From Limnobacter thiooxidans (GTDB lineage: Bacteria; Pseudomonadota; Gammaproteobacteria; Burkholderiales; Burkholderiaceae_B), in NCBI RefSeq assembly GCF_036323495.1, contig NZ_AP028947.1, positions 186,001-250,000 on the forward strand: DNA of 64,000 bases, read 5' to 3'. Below, piece by piece: positions 8,382 to 17,242 of this stretch. The number at the start of each line of letters is the position of its first letter. Within the stretch, counting starts at the first letter, position 1. The notes below the pieces were generated by a model. That model was not told where the DNA came from, made no database searches, and saw only the letters and a program-made list of their open reading frames with translations. The translations under genes and the position numbers were made by a program.

Positions 8382-8848
8382 CGTTTCACTATCCCTTCCA
8401 GATAACCTTCGTCTTTGCTGAAAATGCTCAGGCATTCCCGCCGGGGAATCTGGTCCAAAGGTGCAATCGACACATGCACCCATTTTCCAAACTCCAGAAT
8501 CAGTTGATCAAACTCGCAGGGTAACTGCGCAATCGCGGCCGCCAACTCATACGCACAACCAAATTCCGGGCAAACCACATCAGCGGCCAGCCCCAGGCAA
8601 TGTTGCGAGTGGGGTACACCACCCACCTTGGCGTTCAGTGCCTCAGCCCTGAATCCGCTATTGATCTTCAACGCACCAGCGGGCAGTTTCAGGGACTGCC
8701 GAATATCACCCAGCAGTACGGAAAGTCTGCCCAGGTTGTGCAACAAGTCGGGTGGGCAACGGTTGTCTAGACCGCACCGCAATGCGGTGTCAGAATGGCA
8801 CAAGGTGTCCTGACAAAATTCGGGATGAAAATTCAACTTCAGGTTCAT
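8378..8848 (-). CDS. M15-family zinc peptidase-like protein
   Basis: This is a 156-residue protein with the M15 metal-binding pattern SQHCLGLAADVV (His, then Asp seven residues on) and a later His in WVHVSIAP. NSGFRAEALNAKVGG is the conserved segment preceding the first ligand. M15 enzymes cleave D-Ala-D-Ala or L-Ala-D-Glu bonds in peptidoglycan. No signal peptide is visible, so the protein may act in the cytoplasm or be phage-lysin-derived. It is co-transcribed with the DUF3108 gene. Confidence 0.82.
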   Translation of the reverse strand: MNLKLNFHPEFCQDTLCHSDTALRCGLDNRCPPDLLHNLGRLSVLLGDIRQSLKLPAGALKINSGFRAEALNAKVGGVPHSQHCLGLAADVVCPEFGCAYELAAAIAQLPCEFDQLILEFGKWVHVSIAPLDQIPRRECLSIFSKDEGYLEGIVKR

Positions 8849-8853
8849 TCGTT

Positions 8854-9546
8854 TTGCGCATTCGTTATATTCGTCGTCCCCACGCGGGCTTGTCTTGCAA
8901 AGTCTACCTGCTGGACCTGGACAACACGCTTCACCTTGCTTCTTCTCACATTCTGCCCGAGATTAACCGGCAAATGACCCGTTATCTCGAAACACACCTT
9001 GAACTGGATACCCAAAAGGCCAGCGAATTGCGCACCCAGTACTGGTTGCGTTACGGCGCCACCTTGTTGGGCATGATGCGGCACCATCAAACAGACCCCC
9101 ACCACTTCCTGGCGAATACCCATGTGTTTCCAGAGCTCAAAACTGTGAGTTCCCGCCACGGCAGTGTGCCACATCGCTTGCGCAGTTTGAATGGTGTCCG
9201 AATCATGCTGACCAATGCGCCGCGTGCGTATGCGGTGGCCTTGTGCAAAGAGCTGGGTTTGTACCGGCATCTTCACGCAGTCATTGCGATTGAAGACATG
9301 GTGGTGCATCAGGCCTGGCGGCCCAAGCCTGCGGGCATTTTGTGGCCCAATCTGAAAAGCAAATTGAAGGGTCGCAAGGCCCTGTTGGTAGACGACACCC
9401 TGGGTCACCTTGAGCAAGCTGCGCGACACGGCATTCAAACCAGCTGGATCACTTTCCCTGGCTTGGGTTTCAAACCCATCGGCCTGAAGGGCCGGGTCAA
9501 ACACCGGATACGGCAATTCGAAGCAATTCGGACTGCAAAGTTTTAA
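8854..9546 (+). CDS. HAD-family pyrimidine 5'-nucleotidase-like hydrolase
   Basis: This is about 230 residues. HAD motif I is YLLDLDNTLH, motif II is IMLTNAPRAYA, and motifs III/IV are KPAGILWP and ALLVDDTLGHLEQAARHGI. The pattern is that of the Sdt1/PpnN-type pyrimidine 5'-nucleotidases, which dephosphorylate UMP/CMP or related phosphates. There is no ATG between the divergent M15 gene start (8848) and motif I, so the start is inferred to be TTG at 8854 (second choice TTG at 8890). Confidence 0.82.
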   Translation: MRIRYIRRPHAGLSCKVYLLDLDNTLHLASSHILPEINRQMTRYLETHLELDTQKASELRTQYWLRYGATLLGMMRHHQTDPHHFLANTHVFPELKTVSSRHGSVPHRLRSLNGVRIMLTNAPRAYAVALCKELGLYRHLHAVIAIEDMVVHQAWRPKPAGILWPNLKSKLKGRKALLVDDTLGHLEQAARHGIQTSWITFPGLGFKPIGLKGRVKHRIRQFEAIRTAKF

Positions 9547-9617
9547 TGGGTGTGTGTTCATGTGACCAAGAATAGACCTGGCCACATGAACCGAGCCCTT
9601 TGCGGGCTGGCGCGCAA

Positions 9618-10172
9618 TTACTTGGCGGCTTTGTACAGAATGTAGTCAGCTTGGTACTTCACGATTTCCTTGGTGCCTTTGGTGGCTGTGCTGCACTCGG
9701 ACTTGGGTGCTACGCCGCCTACAGTGGCTACGCGCTGAACGAAAGTCACGTCAGTCATCGCGCCATTGCCGGTTGCTGGGTTGGCTTTTACCAGTTGCAG
9801 GGGAATGTTGCCCGCTGATGCTGGGGAAATGGCTACTTGGGTGCCAGTGAACTTGGAGCCATCGTTGGCTTCCCAAGTTGCGGGGGGGCCGTAGTAAGTG
9901 CCCACTGCCTTGCCGCTGCGATCATTCAACACGGCCTTGGGGCCAACAAACACCCACTCAGTCTGGCCGGCGGCGTCTTTTTTGTCGCGGCATTCGTAGG
10001 TGATTTCGCCCACACCAACAGTTTCCATGCTGACCACGTTGCCAGCGGGTACTTTCACGGCGTCAGGCAAACTGGCTTGATCAAAGGCGGGGGCCTGGCT
10101 CATGGTGCCACATGCAGACAATACGGAAACTGCGACCAGTGCTGCTGCACCGGCAAGAATACGAGAAGACAT
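9618..10172 (-). CDS. DUF3455 domain lipoprotein
   Basis: This is a 184-residue protein with a lipoprotein signal (ILAGAAALVAVSVLSACG; lipobox LSAC). The body contains ITYECRDKKDAAGQTEWVFV and GTYYGPPATWEANDGSKFTG, which are hallmarks of DUF3455. The protein is probably anchored in the outer membrane or periplasm. Its biochemical role is unknown. It is separated from moeB by 106 bases and probably has its own promoter. Confidence 0.87.
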   Translation of the reverse strand: MSSRILAGAAALVAVSVLSACGTMSQAPAFDQASLPDAVKVPAGNVVSMETVGVGEITYECRDKKDAAGQTEWVFVGPKAVLNDRSGKAVGTYYGPPATWEANDGSKFTGTQVAISPASAGNIPLQLVKANPATGNGAMTDVTFVQRVATVGGVAPKSECSTATKGTKEIVKYQADYILYKAAK

Positions 10173-10278
10173 TGCATTACTCCAAAGATTTCTAGATGTT
10201 GTTGATCAGACTTTTTTTAGGCCTGATAAACACACAACGCATCCGGCCGTGAATTGGAGGCACTTTCGTGAAATTAAA

Positions 10279-11043
10279 TTAATGCCCGTTGCAGACAGGG
10301 CATTCGGGATCTTTGCGAATTTTCATTTTCGTGAATTCGCAATTGCGGGAATCGTAAATTTGAAGGGTGCTGTACAAAGGCTTTCCAAAGCCAGCCAGAA
10401 TTTTCAGTGCTTCGCTGGCCTGCAGCGTACCAATGACACCCGTTAGCGGTGCAAATACACCCATGGTCGCGCAACGCACCTCTGACACATCATCACCTTC
10501 CGGAAACAGGCAGTGATAGCAAGGTGCCTCAGGGTTGTTCAGCTCAAACACTGCAAGCTGGCCATCCAGCCGAATGGCCGCACCGGATACCAATGGTTTG
10601 CCAAACTTGACGCATGCGCGGTTCACCGCATGGCGGGTCTTGAAGTTGTCGCAGCAATCCAGCACCAGATCCACCTGTGCAACCAGTTGCTCAAGTGCCT
10701 CACCTTCAAGCCGGTGTGCTATCGGCACTATTGTGCTGCAGGGGTTCAATTCATTGAGGTGGGCTTTTGCAGACTCCACTTTGGGTAGTCCCACACGTGC
10801 CGTGGTGTGCAATACCTGTCGCTGAAGGTTGGTCAGATCGACTTGGTCATCGTCAGCAATGTAGATGGTGCCCACGCCCGCGCTGGCCAGGTAAAGGGCA
10901 CTTGGGCATCCCAGCCCGCCAGCACCGACGACCAGTACTTTTGCGCTGGCAATACGTGACTGGCCTTCAATACCGATTTCATCCAGAAGAATATGACGGG
11001 AGTACCGAAGTAACTCCTCGTCATTCAAGTCCCGCAGTTCCAT
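10279..11043 (-). CDS. moeB: MoeB/ThiF-family adenylyltransferase
   Basis: This is a 254-residue E1-like enzyme. The ATP-binding loop VLVVGAGGLGCPSALYLASA, the catalytic Arg/Asp region IADDDQVDLTNLQRQVLHTT and two zinc-binding CxxC pairs (CYHC and CPVC) are all present. MoeB adenylates the C-terminal Gly of MoaD for molybdopterin synthesis; the same fold serves ThiS in thiamin synthesis. No moaD or thiS is nearby to decide. It follows ctpA by 12 bases in the gpmA-envC-ctpA-moeB order common in Burkholderiales. Confidence 0.9.
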   Translation of the reverse strand: MELRDLNDEELLRYSRHILLDEIGIEGQSRIASAKVLVVGAGGLGCPSALYLASAGVGTIYIADDDQVDLTNLQRQVLHTTARVGLPKVESAKAHLNELNPCSTIVPIAHRLEGEALEQLVAQVDLVLDCCDNFKTRHAVNRACVKFGKPLVSGAAIRLDGQLAVFELNNPEAPCYHCLFPEGDDVSEVRCATMGVFAPLTGVIGTLQASEALKILAGFGKPLYSTLQIYDSRNCEFTKMKIRKDPECPVCNGH

Positions 11044-11055
11044 TGAAGCTGGGGT

Positions 11056-12441
11056 TTATTTGGTCGCGTTGGCGGTTTGTGCTGCCTTGCGGTTTTGTAC
11101 TACGGGCTTGCCTTTCAGATAGTTCAGGGCTTGCTGCAACTGGTAGTCGTCTTTTTCGCCAAAAACAACCGGTTTCAGGTCGGCGTTCTTGTTGCTTTCG
11201 GCCTTCTTCTCGCTTGGTGTTTCCTCACCTTTGTCATTGCTCAGGTGGCGGGTCAAATCCGCTTCACGAACCCGCTCAACAATGTCGCCCTCGGGTGTTT
11301 CAGTCACCACGTAATCGGGTTCAATGCCCTTGGCCTGAATACTGCGGCCTTTTGGCGTGTAATAACGCGCCGTAGTCAACTTGATTGCCGTGTTGTTGTT
11401 CAGCGGCAAAATGGTTTGCACTGATCCCTTGCCGAATGTTTGTGTACCCAACACCTTGGCGCGGCCGTGGTCTTGCAGTGCACCAGCCACAATTTCGGAG
11501 GCCGAAGCCGAACCACCGTTCACCACCACCACCATGGGCACGGTTTTGGCAATCGTGTTCAAGTCCTTCAGGTAATCCTTTTCGCGACCACGCAGGTAGT
11601 CTTCCGGACCCGCTACCAGCTTGCGCTGGGAGTCTTCAGTGCGGCCGTCGGTAGAAACCACCAGGGTGTTCTGTGGCAGGAAGGCAGCACTTACGCCCAC
11701 TGCGGCGTTCAACAAACCACCCGGGTCATTGCGCAGGTCCAGCACCAAACCTTTCATCGGTGTTTTGGCTTGCAGGGTATTGATGGCCTTCACCAGGTAT
11801 TCGCCTGTGTGTTCCTGAAACTGGGTAATGCGCACGTAGCCCACGCTGTCTTCCAGCATCTTGAACTTCACGCTTTGCACGCGAATCACATCGCGAATGA
11901 TCTTGACTTCAATCGGCTTCTCGACTTCCTTGCGCAGCAAAGTCAGGCGGATTTCAGTCTTGGGTTTGCCGCGCATCAGGTTGACTGCGTCGGACAGGCT
12001 CATGCCCTTAGTGGGCTTGTCGTCAATCTTGACAATCAGGTCGCCCGCTTTCACGCCCGCCTTGGCGGCTGGAGTGTCTTCAATTGGGGAAATCACTTTG
12101 ACGAAACCGTCTTCGGTACCCACTTCAATGCCCAAGCCACCGAATTCGCCCTGAGTGCCCACACGCAACTCTTTGAATGCTTCGGCATCCAGGTAGCTGG
12201 AATGAGGGTCCAGGTTGGCAACCATGCCGCTGATGGCACCGTTGAAAAGCTTGTCGTCACCAACCGGTTCGACATAAAAATTCTTGATGGCGCCAAACAC
12301 CTCGGTGAACTGCCGAAGCTCACTCAAGGGCAGAGCTTCAGGCTGCTGGCGCTGGGCCACTGCACTGATACCTACGCTGACCAACACACCGGCCACTACG
12401 CCGACGGATACCAAACTGATTTGACGCAATTTCTGATGCAT
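11056..12441 (-). CDS. ctpA: C-terminal processing peptidase, S41 family
   Basis: This is a 461-residue protein with an N-terminal membrane anchor (LVSVGVVAGVLVSVGISAVA) and a PDZ domain at about residues 95-175 (GEFGGLGIEVGTEDGFVKVI). The peptidase domain carries the Ser-Lys-Gln catalytic set: Ser313 in GGSASASEI, Lys338 in FGKGSVQT and Gln342. These proteases trim periplasmic and cell-wall proteins. The ATG at 12441, five bases after the envC stop, is preferred. The C-terminal tail is Lys/Glu-rich. Confidence 0.93.
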   Translation of the reverse strand: MHQKLRQISLVSVGVVAGVLVSVGISAVAQRQQPEALPLSELRQFTEVFGAIKNFYVEPVGDDKLFNGAISGMVANLDPHSSYLDAEAFKELRVGTQGEFGGLGIEVGTEDGFVKVISPIEDTPAAKAGVKAGDLIVKIDDKPTKGMSLSDAVNLMRGKPKTEIRLTLLRKEVEKPIEVKIIRDVIRVQSVKFKMLEDSVGYVRITQFQEHTGEYLVKAINTLQAKTPMKGLVLDLRNDPGGLLNAAVGVSAAFLPQNTLVVSTDGRTEDSQRKLVAGPEDYLRGREKDYLKDLNTIAKTVPMVVVVNGGSASASEIVAGALQDHGRAKVLGTQTFGKGSVQTILPLNNNTAIKLTTARYYTPKGRSIQAKGIEPDYVVTETPEGDIVERVREADLTRHLSNDKGEETPSEKKAESNKNADLKPVVFGEKDDYQLQQALNYLKGKPVVQNRKAAQTANATK

Positions 12442-12446
12442 AATTC

Positions 12447-13739
12447 CTACTGACCTTGGGTCCATGAAATAGGATCAAAGGGCTGCCCCTGATGCCTTAG
12501 TTCAAAGTATAAACCAGTATCAAGATTACCACTGCTGTTGCCGGTTTCGGCAATGGTGTCACCCGCTTTCACGGAATCTCCCGATCTTTTCAGTAATTTA
12601 CCGTTGTTGCCGTACACACTCAGGAACTGGTCACCGTGGTCAATAATCACGATTTCACCGAATCCGCGCAACCATTCCGAAAACACCACCCGGCCAGACG
12701 AAACAGCTCTAACCGCTTGCCCCGCCTCGGTTGCGATGAAAATGCCTTTCCAGGAAGGGCCTTGGCCGTCCTTTGAGCGGGTCTTCCCAAATTGCCCGGC
12801 TACCGTACCCTGCGCAGGCAGCACAAGACGCCCTTTCAGTTTGGCAAACTCACCCGAACTGGGCATGGGCGGCGGCGGGGCTGTATATTCCTTTTTCGCG
12901 GGCGCTTTGCCGCCTGAACTGACTTGACCCTGCTGTTTTTGTTGTTGAGCGGCCAAGGCCTGCTTGCGTTTTGCTTCTTCAATGGCGCGAGTTAGTTCGG
13001 TGATCACGTTGCCCAGCCGCGCATCGTCCCGCTGTAGCCGCTTGCGCTCCAGTTCCTGGTTTTTCAGTTTGGAATTCAGATCCGCGAGTAGCTGGTTGCG
13101 TTCCTCGCGCTGGGCCGCAAGTTCGCGCTGACTTTTATTTTGCTCGGCGATGGTGTTGTCCAGGCGGTCCTGCTTTTTCTCAAGCCCCAAGCGAATGGAT
13201 TCGAGTTCGCGCGCCTGTGCAGCCTGCTGTGAAGCCAGCTCGCGTTCGGCTGCCGAAATGCGTTCGTACCAATAACTTTCCCGCGCTGCTTCGCTTGCCG
13301 ACTTGCCAGCCAGCCAGGCCTGTGTGGGGTTCACTTCCACGCGGCGGTATTGGTTGCGAATGACCTGCGCCAGCCTGATCTGGGTGCTGGCCAGGTCTTT
13401 TTGTAGCTGAATTTCGTCCTGGCTCAGCTTGTTGATGTCCTTCTCAAGGGCATCCCGGTCCTTGTCCAGCAGGCTTAATCGGGTTTGGGTTGTTTCAAGT
13501 CTTTTTTCGAGCAAACCCAAGGCTTTGGCAGCCTGCTTTTTTTCGCCGCTGGTTTCATTGATTTCCTTTTTCAAGGCTTCAAGTTTGCGGCGCACTTCTT
13601 CCCGTTCCTGCTTGACCCCCGCTGGGTCCCGAACGTTGCTTTGTGCCGTGGCATGCGAGGGCGTAACCAGACAGGCGCAGAGGAAAAAGATTCTCCACGC
13701 GCTATCGGTTTGACCTATCAAACAGGAAAAAATAGTCAC
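12447..13739 (-). CDS. envC: EnvC-like murein hydrolase activator
   Basis: This is a 430-residue protein with a signal peptide, a long coiled coil (about residues 40-280, rich in Lys, Glu, Gln and Arg) and a C-terminal LytM/M23 domain. The first metal-ligand motif of active LytM enzymes (HxxxD) is replaced by WKGIFIATEAG, and the last by FELRHQG. It therefore looks like the catalytically dead activator EnvC rather than an active endopeptidase. EnvC stimulates cell-division amidases. It starts five bases after gpmA. Confidence 0.9.
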   Translation of the reverse strand: MTIFSCLIGQTDSAWRIFFLCACLVTPSHATAQSNVRDPAGVKQEREEVRRKLEALKKEINETSGEKKQAAKALGLLEKRLETTQTRLSLLDKDRDALEKDINKLSQDEIQLQKDLASTQIRLAQVIRNQYRRVEVNPTQAWLAGKSASEAARESYWYERISAAERELASQQAAQARELESIRLGLEKKQDRLDNTIAEQNKSQRELAAQREERNQLLADLNSKLKNQELERKRLQRDDARLGNVITELTRAIEEAKRKQALAAQQQKQQGQVSSGGKAPAKKEYTAPPPPMPSSGEFAKLKGRLVLPAQGTVAGQFGKTRSKDGQGPSWKGIFIATEAGQAVRAVSSGRVVFSEWLRGFGEIVIIDHGDQFLSVYGNNGKLLKRSGDSVKAGDTIAETGNSSGNLDTGLYFELRHQGQPFDPISWTQGQ

Positions 13740-13744
13740 CCGGC

Positions 13745-14491
13745 TTACTTCGCCTTGCCCTGGTTCTTCACCGCAGCCATGGCTGCCTCAATCTCGGCCT
13801 GGTCGCCCAGGTAATAATGGCGAATTGGCTTGAGGTTTTCATCCAGTTCGTACACCAGTGGGCGTGCGGTTGGAATGTTCACTTTCAGAATGTCCTCTTC
13901 ACTCAGGTTGTCCAGGTACTTGATCAAAGCCCGCAAGGAATTACCGTGGGCGGCGATCAACACTTGCTTACCCGCCTTGATGGCGGGGGCAATGCCTTCT
14001 TTCCAAAGTGGAATAACCCGGTCTACGGTGTCTTTCAGGCACTCGGTCAATGGAATTTCTTCCGGTTTCAACTTGGCGTAACGGGGGTCGTTGCCCGCGA
14101 AACGAGGGTCGTCAATTTTCAGAGGGTTGGGCGCAATCGCGTAAGCGCGGCGCCAAATCAGAACCTGCTCTTCGCCAAACTTGGCGGCTGTTTCAGACTT
14201 GTTCAAGCCTTGCAGGTCGCCATAATGGCGCTCGTTCAGGCGCCACGCATGCACCACGGGCAGCCACATCTGATCCATCTGGTCCAGGGCAATCCACAGG
14301 GTGCGAATGGCGCGCTTCAATACCGAGGTATAGGCCACATCAAACCGGTAGCCCTCTGCTTTCAGGAGGTCGCCGGCCTTGCGGGCTTCTTCACGGCCTT
14401 TGTCGGTGAGGTCCACATCGGCCCAGCCGGTGAAGCGGTTTTCGAGGTTCCATTGGCTCTCGCCGTGACGCATCAATACGAGTTTGTACAT
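13745..14491 (-). CDS. gpmA: 2,3-bisphosphoglycerate-dependent phosphoglycerate mutase
   Basis: This is a 248-residue glycolytic enzyme interconverting 3- and 2-phosphoglycerate. The phosphohistidine motif [10 protein letters not shown] (His9) is intact, as are [26 protein letters not shown] and the second His in [11 protein letters not shown]. Length and sequence match the dPGM family throughout. It is the first gene of the leftward gpmA-envC-ctpA-moeB block and is divergent from the rhodanese gene. Confidence 0.97.
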   Translation of the reverse strand: MYKLVLMRHGESQWNLENRFTGWADVDLTDKGREEARKAGDLLKAEGYRFDVAYTSVLKRAIRTLWIALDQMDQMWLPVVHAWRLNERHYGDLQGLNKSETAAKFGEEQVLIWRRAYAIAPNPLKIDDPRFAGNDPRYAKLKPEEIPLTECLKDTVDRVIPLWKEGIAPAIKAGKQVLIAAHGNSLRALIKYLDNLSEEDILKVNIPTARPLVYELDENLKPIRHYYLGDQAEIEAAMAAVKNQGKAK

Positions 14492-14532
14492 GTTTGTGGC
14501 CTTTAAGTTGCTGTCTAATTAGGCAAAGCGAC

Positions 14533-14561
14533 ATTTTAGCCTCGATTCAAGGGGATATAAT
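14533..14561 (+). promoter_or_regulatory. Probable promoter for the rhodanese-grxC-secB run
   Basis: A consensus -10 hexamer TATAAT sits at 14556-14561, 35 bases before the rhodanese ATG. The -35 region about 17 bases upstream (TTTTAG) is poor, so the assignment rests mainly on the -10 box and its position in the gpmA divergent gap. Confidence 0.45.
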
Positions 14562-14596
14562 GGTCAGCCCATCAAGACCCACTTATTGCAGGATTT

Positions 14597-15082
14597 ATGT
14601 CGCAGGAATTTCTGATTCAAAACAGCTGGCTCATCGCACTCGCCGTTGGTTCTGGCGTCATGTTGCTTTGGCCCATGCTGACCAAAGGTGGCGGAACCCG
14701 TGTAACCGTGCCCCAGGCCACCCTGATGATCAACCAGCGCAAGGCGGTTCTGGTTGACATTCGCGACGATGATTTCGTCAACAACACTGGTGTTGTGCCC
14801 AATGCCAAGCGGGTTGCCATCAAGGACTTGAAAGACAAAGCCGGCACCTTGGCCAAAACCAAGGAAATCCCCTTGATCGTGCTTTGCCAAACGGGCGCGC
14901 GATCCGGTGCGGCCGCCACAGTATTGAAAGCGGCAGGTTACACCGACGTGTTTGTGCTCGATGGCGGCGTAAACGCCTGGAAGGAAGCGGGCATGCCCGT
15001 CAAAAAGGCGCAGCAGGCCTCTTCAGAAGTACCAGCCAAACCGAAGCAACCGAAGGCCACGAAAGCAGCAGTCAAGGAGTAA
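14597..15082 (+). CDS. Membrane-anchored rhodanese-like sulfurtransferase
   Basis: This is a 161-residue protein with an N-terminal transmembrane helix (WLIALAVGSGVMLLWPML) and a single rhodanese domain. The active-site loop is LCQTGARSG with Cys97. The domain also has LVDIRDDDFV and the closing VLDGGVNAWKEAGMPV. A Lys/Pro/Ala-rich tail ends the protein. It is immediately upstream of grxC and secB, an order seen in many betaproteobacteria, and the sulfur acceptor is unknown. Confidence 0.9.
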   Translation: MSQEFLIQNSWLIALAVGSGVMLLWPMLTKGGGTRVTVPQATLMINQRKAVLVDIRDDDFVNNTGVVPNAKRVAIKDLKDKAGTLAKTKEIPLIVLCQTGARSGAAATVLKAAGYTDVFVLDGGVNAWKEAGMPVKKAQQASSEVPAKPKQPKATKAAVKE

Positions 15083-15084
15083 TC

Positions 15085-15360
15085 ATGAGCAGTCAACAGG
15101 CCCCTGTCCGCATGTACACCAGCGCCGTATGCCCTTATTGCATGCGCGCAGAACGTTTGTTGAATGAACGTGGTGTGCAGAACATTGAGAAAATCCGGGT
15201 TGATCTGGACCCCAGCCAAAAAGAAAAAATGATGGCTGAAACAGGTCGCCGCACCGTGCCGCAAATCTATATTGGCAGCACGCATGTGGGTGGTTGTGAC
15301 GACCTGCACGACCTGGACCGCGCTGGCAAACTGTTGCCATTGTTGAACCAGGCTGGCTAA
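15085..15360 (+). CDS. grxC: Glutaredoxin 3
   Basis: This is a 91-residue dithiol glutaredoxin with active site CPYC (Cys16 and Cys19), the cis-Pro segment GRRTVPQIYIG and the glutathione-binding HVGGCDDLHDLDRAG. It reduces disulfides using glutathione. The start at 15085 has GGAG seven bases upstream, inside the end of the rhodanese gene, and lies two bases after that gene's stop. Confidence 0.95.
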   Translation: MSSQQAPVRMYTSAVCPYCMRAERLLNERGVQNIEKIRVDLDPSQKEKMMAETGRRTVPQIYIGSTHVGGCDDLHDLDRAGKLLPLLNQAG

Positions 15361-15413
15361 TTCAGACCAAACCAATTCCAATAATTACCAATCATTTCGA
15401 TAGGAGCCAGCAA

Positions 15414-15893
15414 ATGGCCGAACAGAATTCAGAAGCCGTGTTTCAAATGCAGCGCGTTTACATCAAGGACGCCTCGCTTGAATTGCCCAATGCACCGCAA
15501 ATTTTCCTTGAGAAAAACGCGCCCAAGATCGAAGTGGCTGTGGATGTGGGCGCGCAGCGCCTGGCTGAAAATATTTTTGAATCAGAAGTCACCGTGACCG
15601 TGACCGCCAAAATTGACGACAAAGTGGCTTTTTTGGTGGAATGCAAGCAGGCCGGTATTTTTGAAATTGCCAATGTGCCTGAAGAACAGTTTGACCCGTT
15701 GCTGGGTATTCTCTGCCCCAACATGATTTACCCCTACCTGCGCGCCAACGTGGCCGATCTGATTACCCGCACTGGCTTCCCGCCCGTGCATTTGTCTGAT
15801 ATCAATTTCGAGCAGTTCTACCAGCAGCGTTTGGCCGCAGCCCAGGAACAGGCTGCCAAGCAAAACGGTTCCGGCATTATCACAACCGCTTAA
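15414..15893 (+). CDS. secB: Protein-export chaperone SecB
   Basis: This is a 159-residue protein matching SecB along its whole length (QRVYIKDASLELPNAPQIF, LLGILCPNMIYPYLRANVAD, TGFPPVHLSDINFEQFY). SecB is a cytosolic tetramer that keeps preproteins unfolded for SecA. A good ribosome-binding site (AGGAG) lies nine bases before the ATG. It is directly followed by gpsA. Confidence 0.97.
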   Translation: MAEQNSEAVFQMQRVYIKDASLELPNAPQIFLEKNAPKIEVAVDVGAQRLAENIFESEVTVTVTAKIDDKVAFLVECKQAGIFEIANVPEEQFDPLLGILCPNMIYPYLRANVADLITRTGFPPVHLSDINFEQFYQQRLAAAQEQAAKQNGSGIITTA

Positions 15894-15906
15894 AACGGTG
15901 GCGCGC

Positions 15907-16920
15907 ATGCACATCACCGTTTTTGGCGCTGGGGCGTGGGGTACTGCAGTGGCAGCCCACATGTCGTTTGCACATGAAACGGTGTTGTGGGGGCGCGACC
16001 CCACGGTGCTTGTTTCGATTGCCAGCCAGCGGGAGAATCCCCGTTACCTTGCCGGCATCAAGCTGAATCCCTCCCTGAAAGTTCAAGCCGATTTTGCACT
16101 TGCCGCAAAGCACTCGCTTGGCCAGCCCGATAGCCTTTGGGTGTTGGGCACGCCCATGGGTGCATTGCGCCAAACGCTTGAGCAGCTTCAACAGATTGCA
16201 CCTGTCGAGCAATGGCCTCCCTTGGTGTGGTTGTGCAAAGGTTTCGAGGTGGGAACCGGGCTCATGCCCCACCAGGTTGTGGAAGACGTGTTGTGCAAAC
16301 CTTATGGCGGGGCGCTGACCGGCCCTTCGTTTGCCGCTGAGGTGGCGCGTGGATTGCCTTGCGCCCTCACCGCTGCATCGGCCGATGAGCCAACGCGCCA
16401 GGCCATGGTTCGCGCGGCACACCACGCAGCCCTGCGCGTGTACGAGCTCGATGACCTCGTCGGTGCCGAAGTCGGTGGCGCGGTTAAAAACATCATGGCG
16501 GTGGCCACTGGTATTTGCGATGGCATGCAGCTGGGTTTGAATGCCCGTGCAGCGCTGATTACCCGTGGCATGGCTGAAATCAAGCGGCTGGCTGTTGCGT
16601 TGGGTGCTCAGGCAGAAACGCTGAATGGCTTGTCTGGGTTTGGCGATCTTATCCTGACCTGCACAGGCGACCTGTCCCGAAACCGCCGGGTTGGCTTGAT
16701 GCTGGCCCAAGGCAAATCGCTGGACACCATCCTGAAAGAACTAGGCCAAGTGGCAGAAGGTGTGAAATGCGCGCCGGTGGTCAAGGAACTGGCGGGCAAG
16801 CTAGGTGTGGACATGCCAATTACAGCGGCTGTCAACTCGGTGCTGTTTGATGGCTTGAGTCCCGGTGAAGGTGTCATGCGACTGTTGTCGCGGGGCGCCA
16901 GGTCTGAAGACGCGGACTGA
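15907..16920 (+). CDS. gpsA: NAD(P)H-dependent glycerol-3-phosphate dehydrogenase
   Basis: This is a 337-residue enzyme that makes glycerol-3-phosphate for phospholipids. The Rossmann motif VFGAGAWGTAVAAHM is at the N-terminus, GPSFAAEVARGLPCALTAAS is the conserved middle, and VGGAVKNIMAVATGICDG carries the catalytic Lys. The start is set at ATG 15907, giving the family-typical MHITVFGAGAWG; a GTG at 15898 would add three residues. It begins 13 bases after secB. Confidence 0.94.
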   Translation: MHITVFGAGAWGTAVAAHMSFAHETVLWGRDPTVLVSIASQRENPRYLAGIKLNPSLKVQADFALAAKHSLGQPDSLWVLGTPMGALRQTLEQLQQIAPVEQWPPLVWLCKGFEVGTGLMPHQVVEDVLCKPYGGALTGPSFAAEVARGLPCALTAASADEPTRQAMVRAAHHAALRVYELDDLVGAEVGGAVKNIMAVATGICDGMQLGLNARAALITRGMAEIKRLAVALGAQAETLNGLSGFGDLILTCTGDLSRNRRVGLMLAQGKSLDTILKELGQVAEGVKCAPVVKELAGKLGVDMPITAAVNSVLFDGLSPGEGVMRLLSRGARSEDAD

Positions 16921-16930
16921 CGTTGCCCAG

Positions 16931-17173
16931 CGCAGAACAGTGCTTTTTGTTTTTGGCTTAACCGGCATGCCTTGCCCATTGCGCACAGAAAACCGCTGGC
17001 CCCTTCTTGAACAAAGGTTTGCATTCACCCCAGCCCAGCAAAAAAGAAGGCTGGGCTGGAGTGTCGCCCTTTGGGCGAGCATGCAAACCTTGTTCAAATC
17101 GGGGCGGTTTTCTTGACTGTGCGCAACAAGCAAGTGCATTGCCGGCAAAGCTGAAATGCAGTCTGTTCATGCG
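16931..17173. repeat. Long imperfect palindrome E1 (about 240 bases) with branched tip
   Basis: Nested inverted-repeat pairs cover the first half of the gpsA-trmL gap. They are GAACAG 16935-16940 with 17163-17168, CCGGC 16962-16966 with 17141-17145, TTGCGCACA 16979-16987 with 17118-17126, GAAAACCGC 16988-16996 with 17104-17112, and TTGAACAAAGGTTTGCAT 17007-17024 with 17081-17097 (one bulge). The tip splits into two hairpins: CCAGCCCAGC 17030-17039 with 17050-17059, and CGCCC 17065-17069 with 17073-17077. No reading frame of note is present. Confidence 0.8.
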
Positions 17174-17242
17174 GGCCGTGGATGTTGTGGCCATGCGGTC
17201 GCGACCAATCACCAGCAATGTAAAGCCCGCAAGGCAGCGAGG

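Noticed and set aside
9590..9617. Hairpin AGCCC/GGGCT after the DUF3455 gene as a terminator.
   Set aside because: There is no T-run on the minus strand and the stem is only five bases.
12447..13739. Active M23 endopeptidase call for the EnvC-like protein.
   Set aside because: The metal ligands of active LytM domains are replaced, so an activator role fits better.
15880..16710. Minus-strand open frame opposite gpsA.
   Set aside because: It lies entirely across secB/gpsA coding sequence and shows no family signal.
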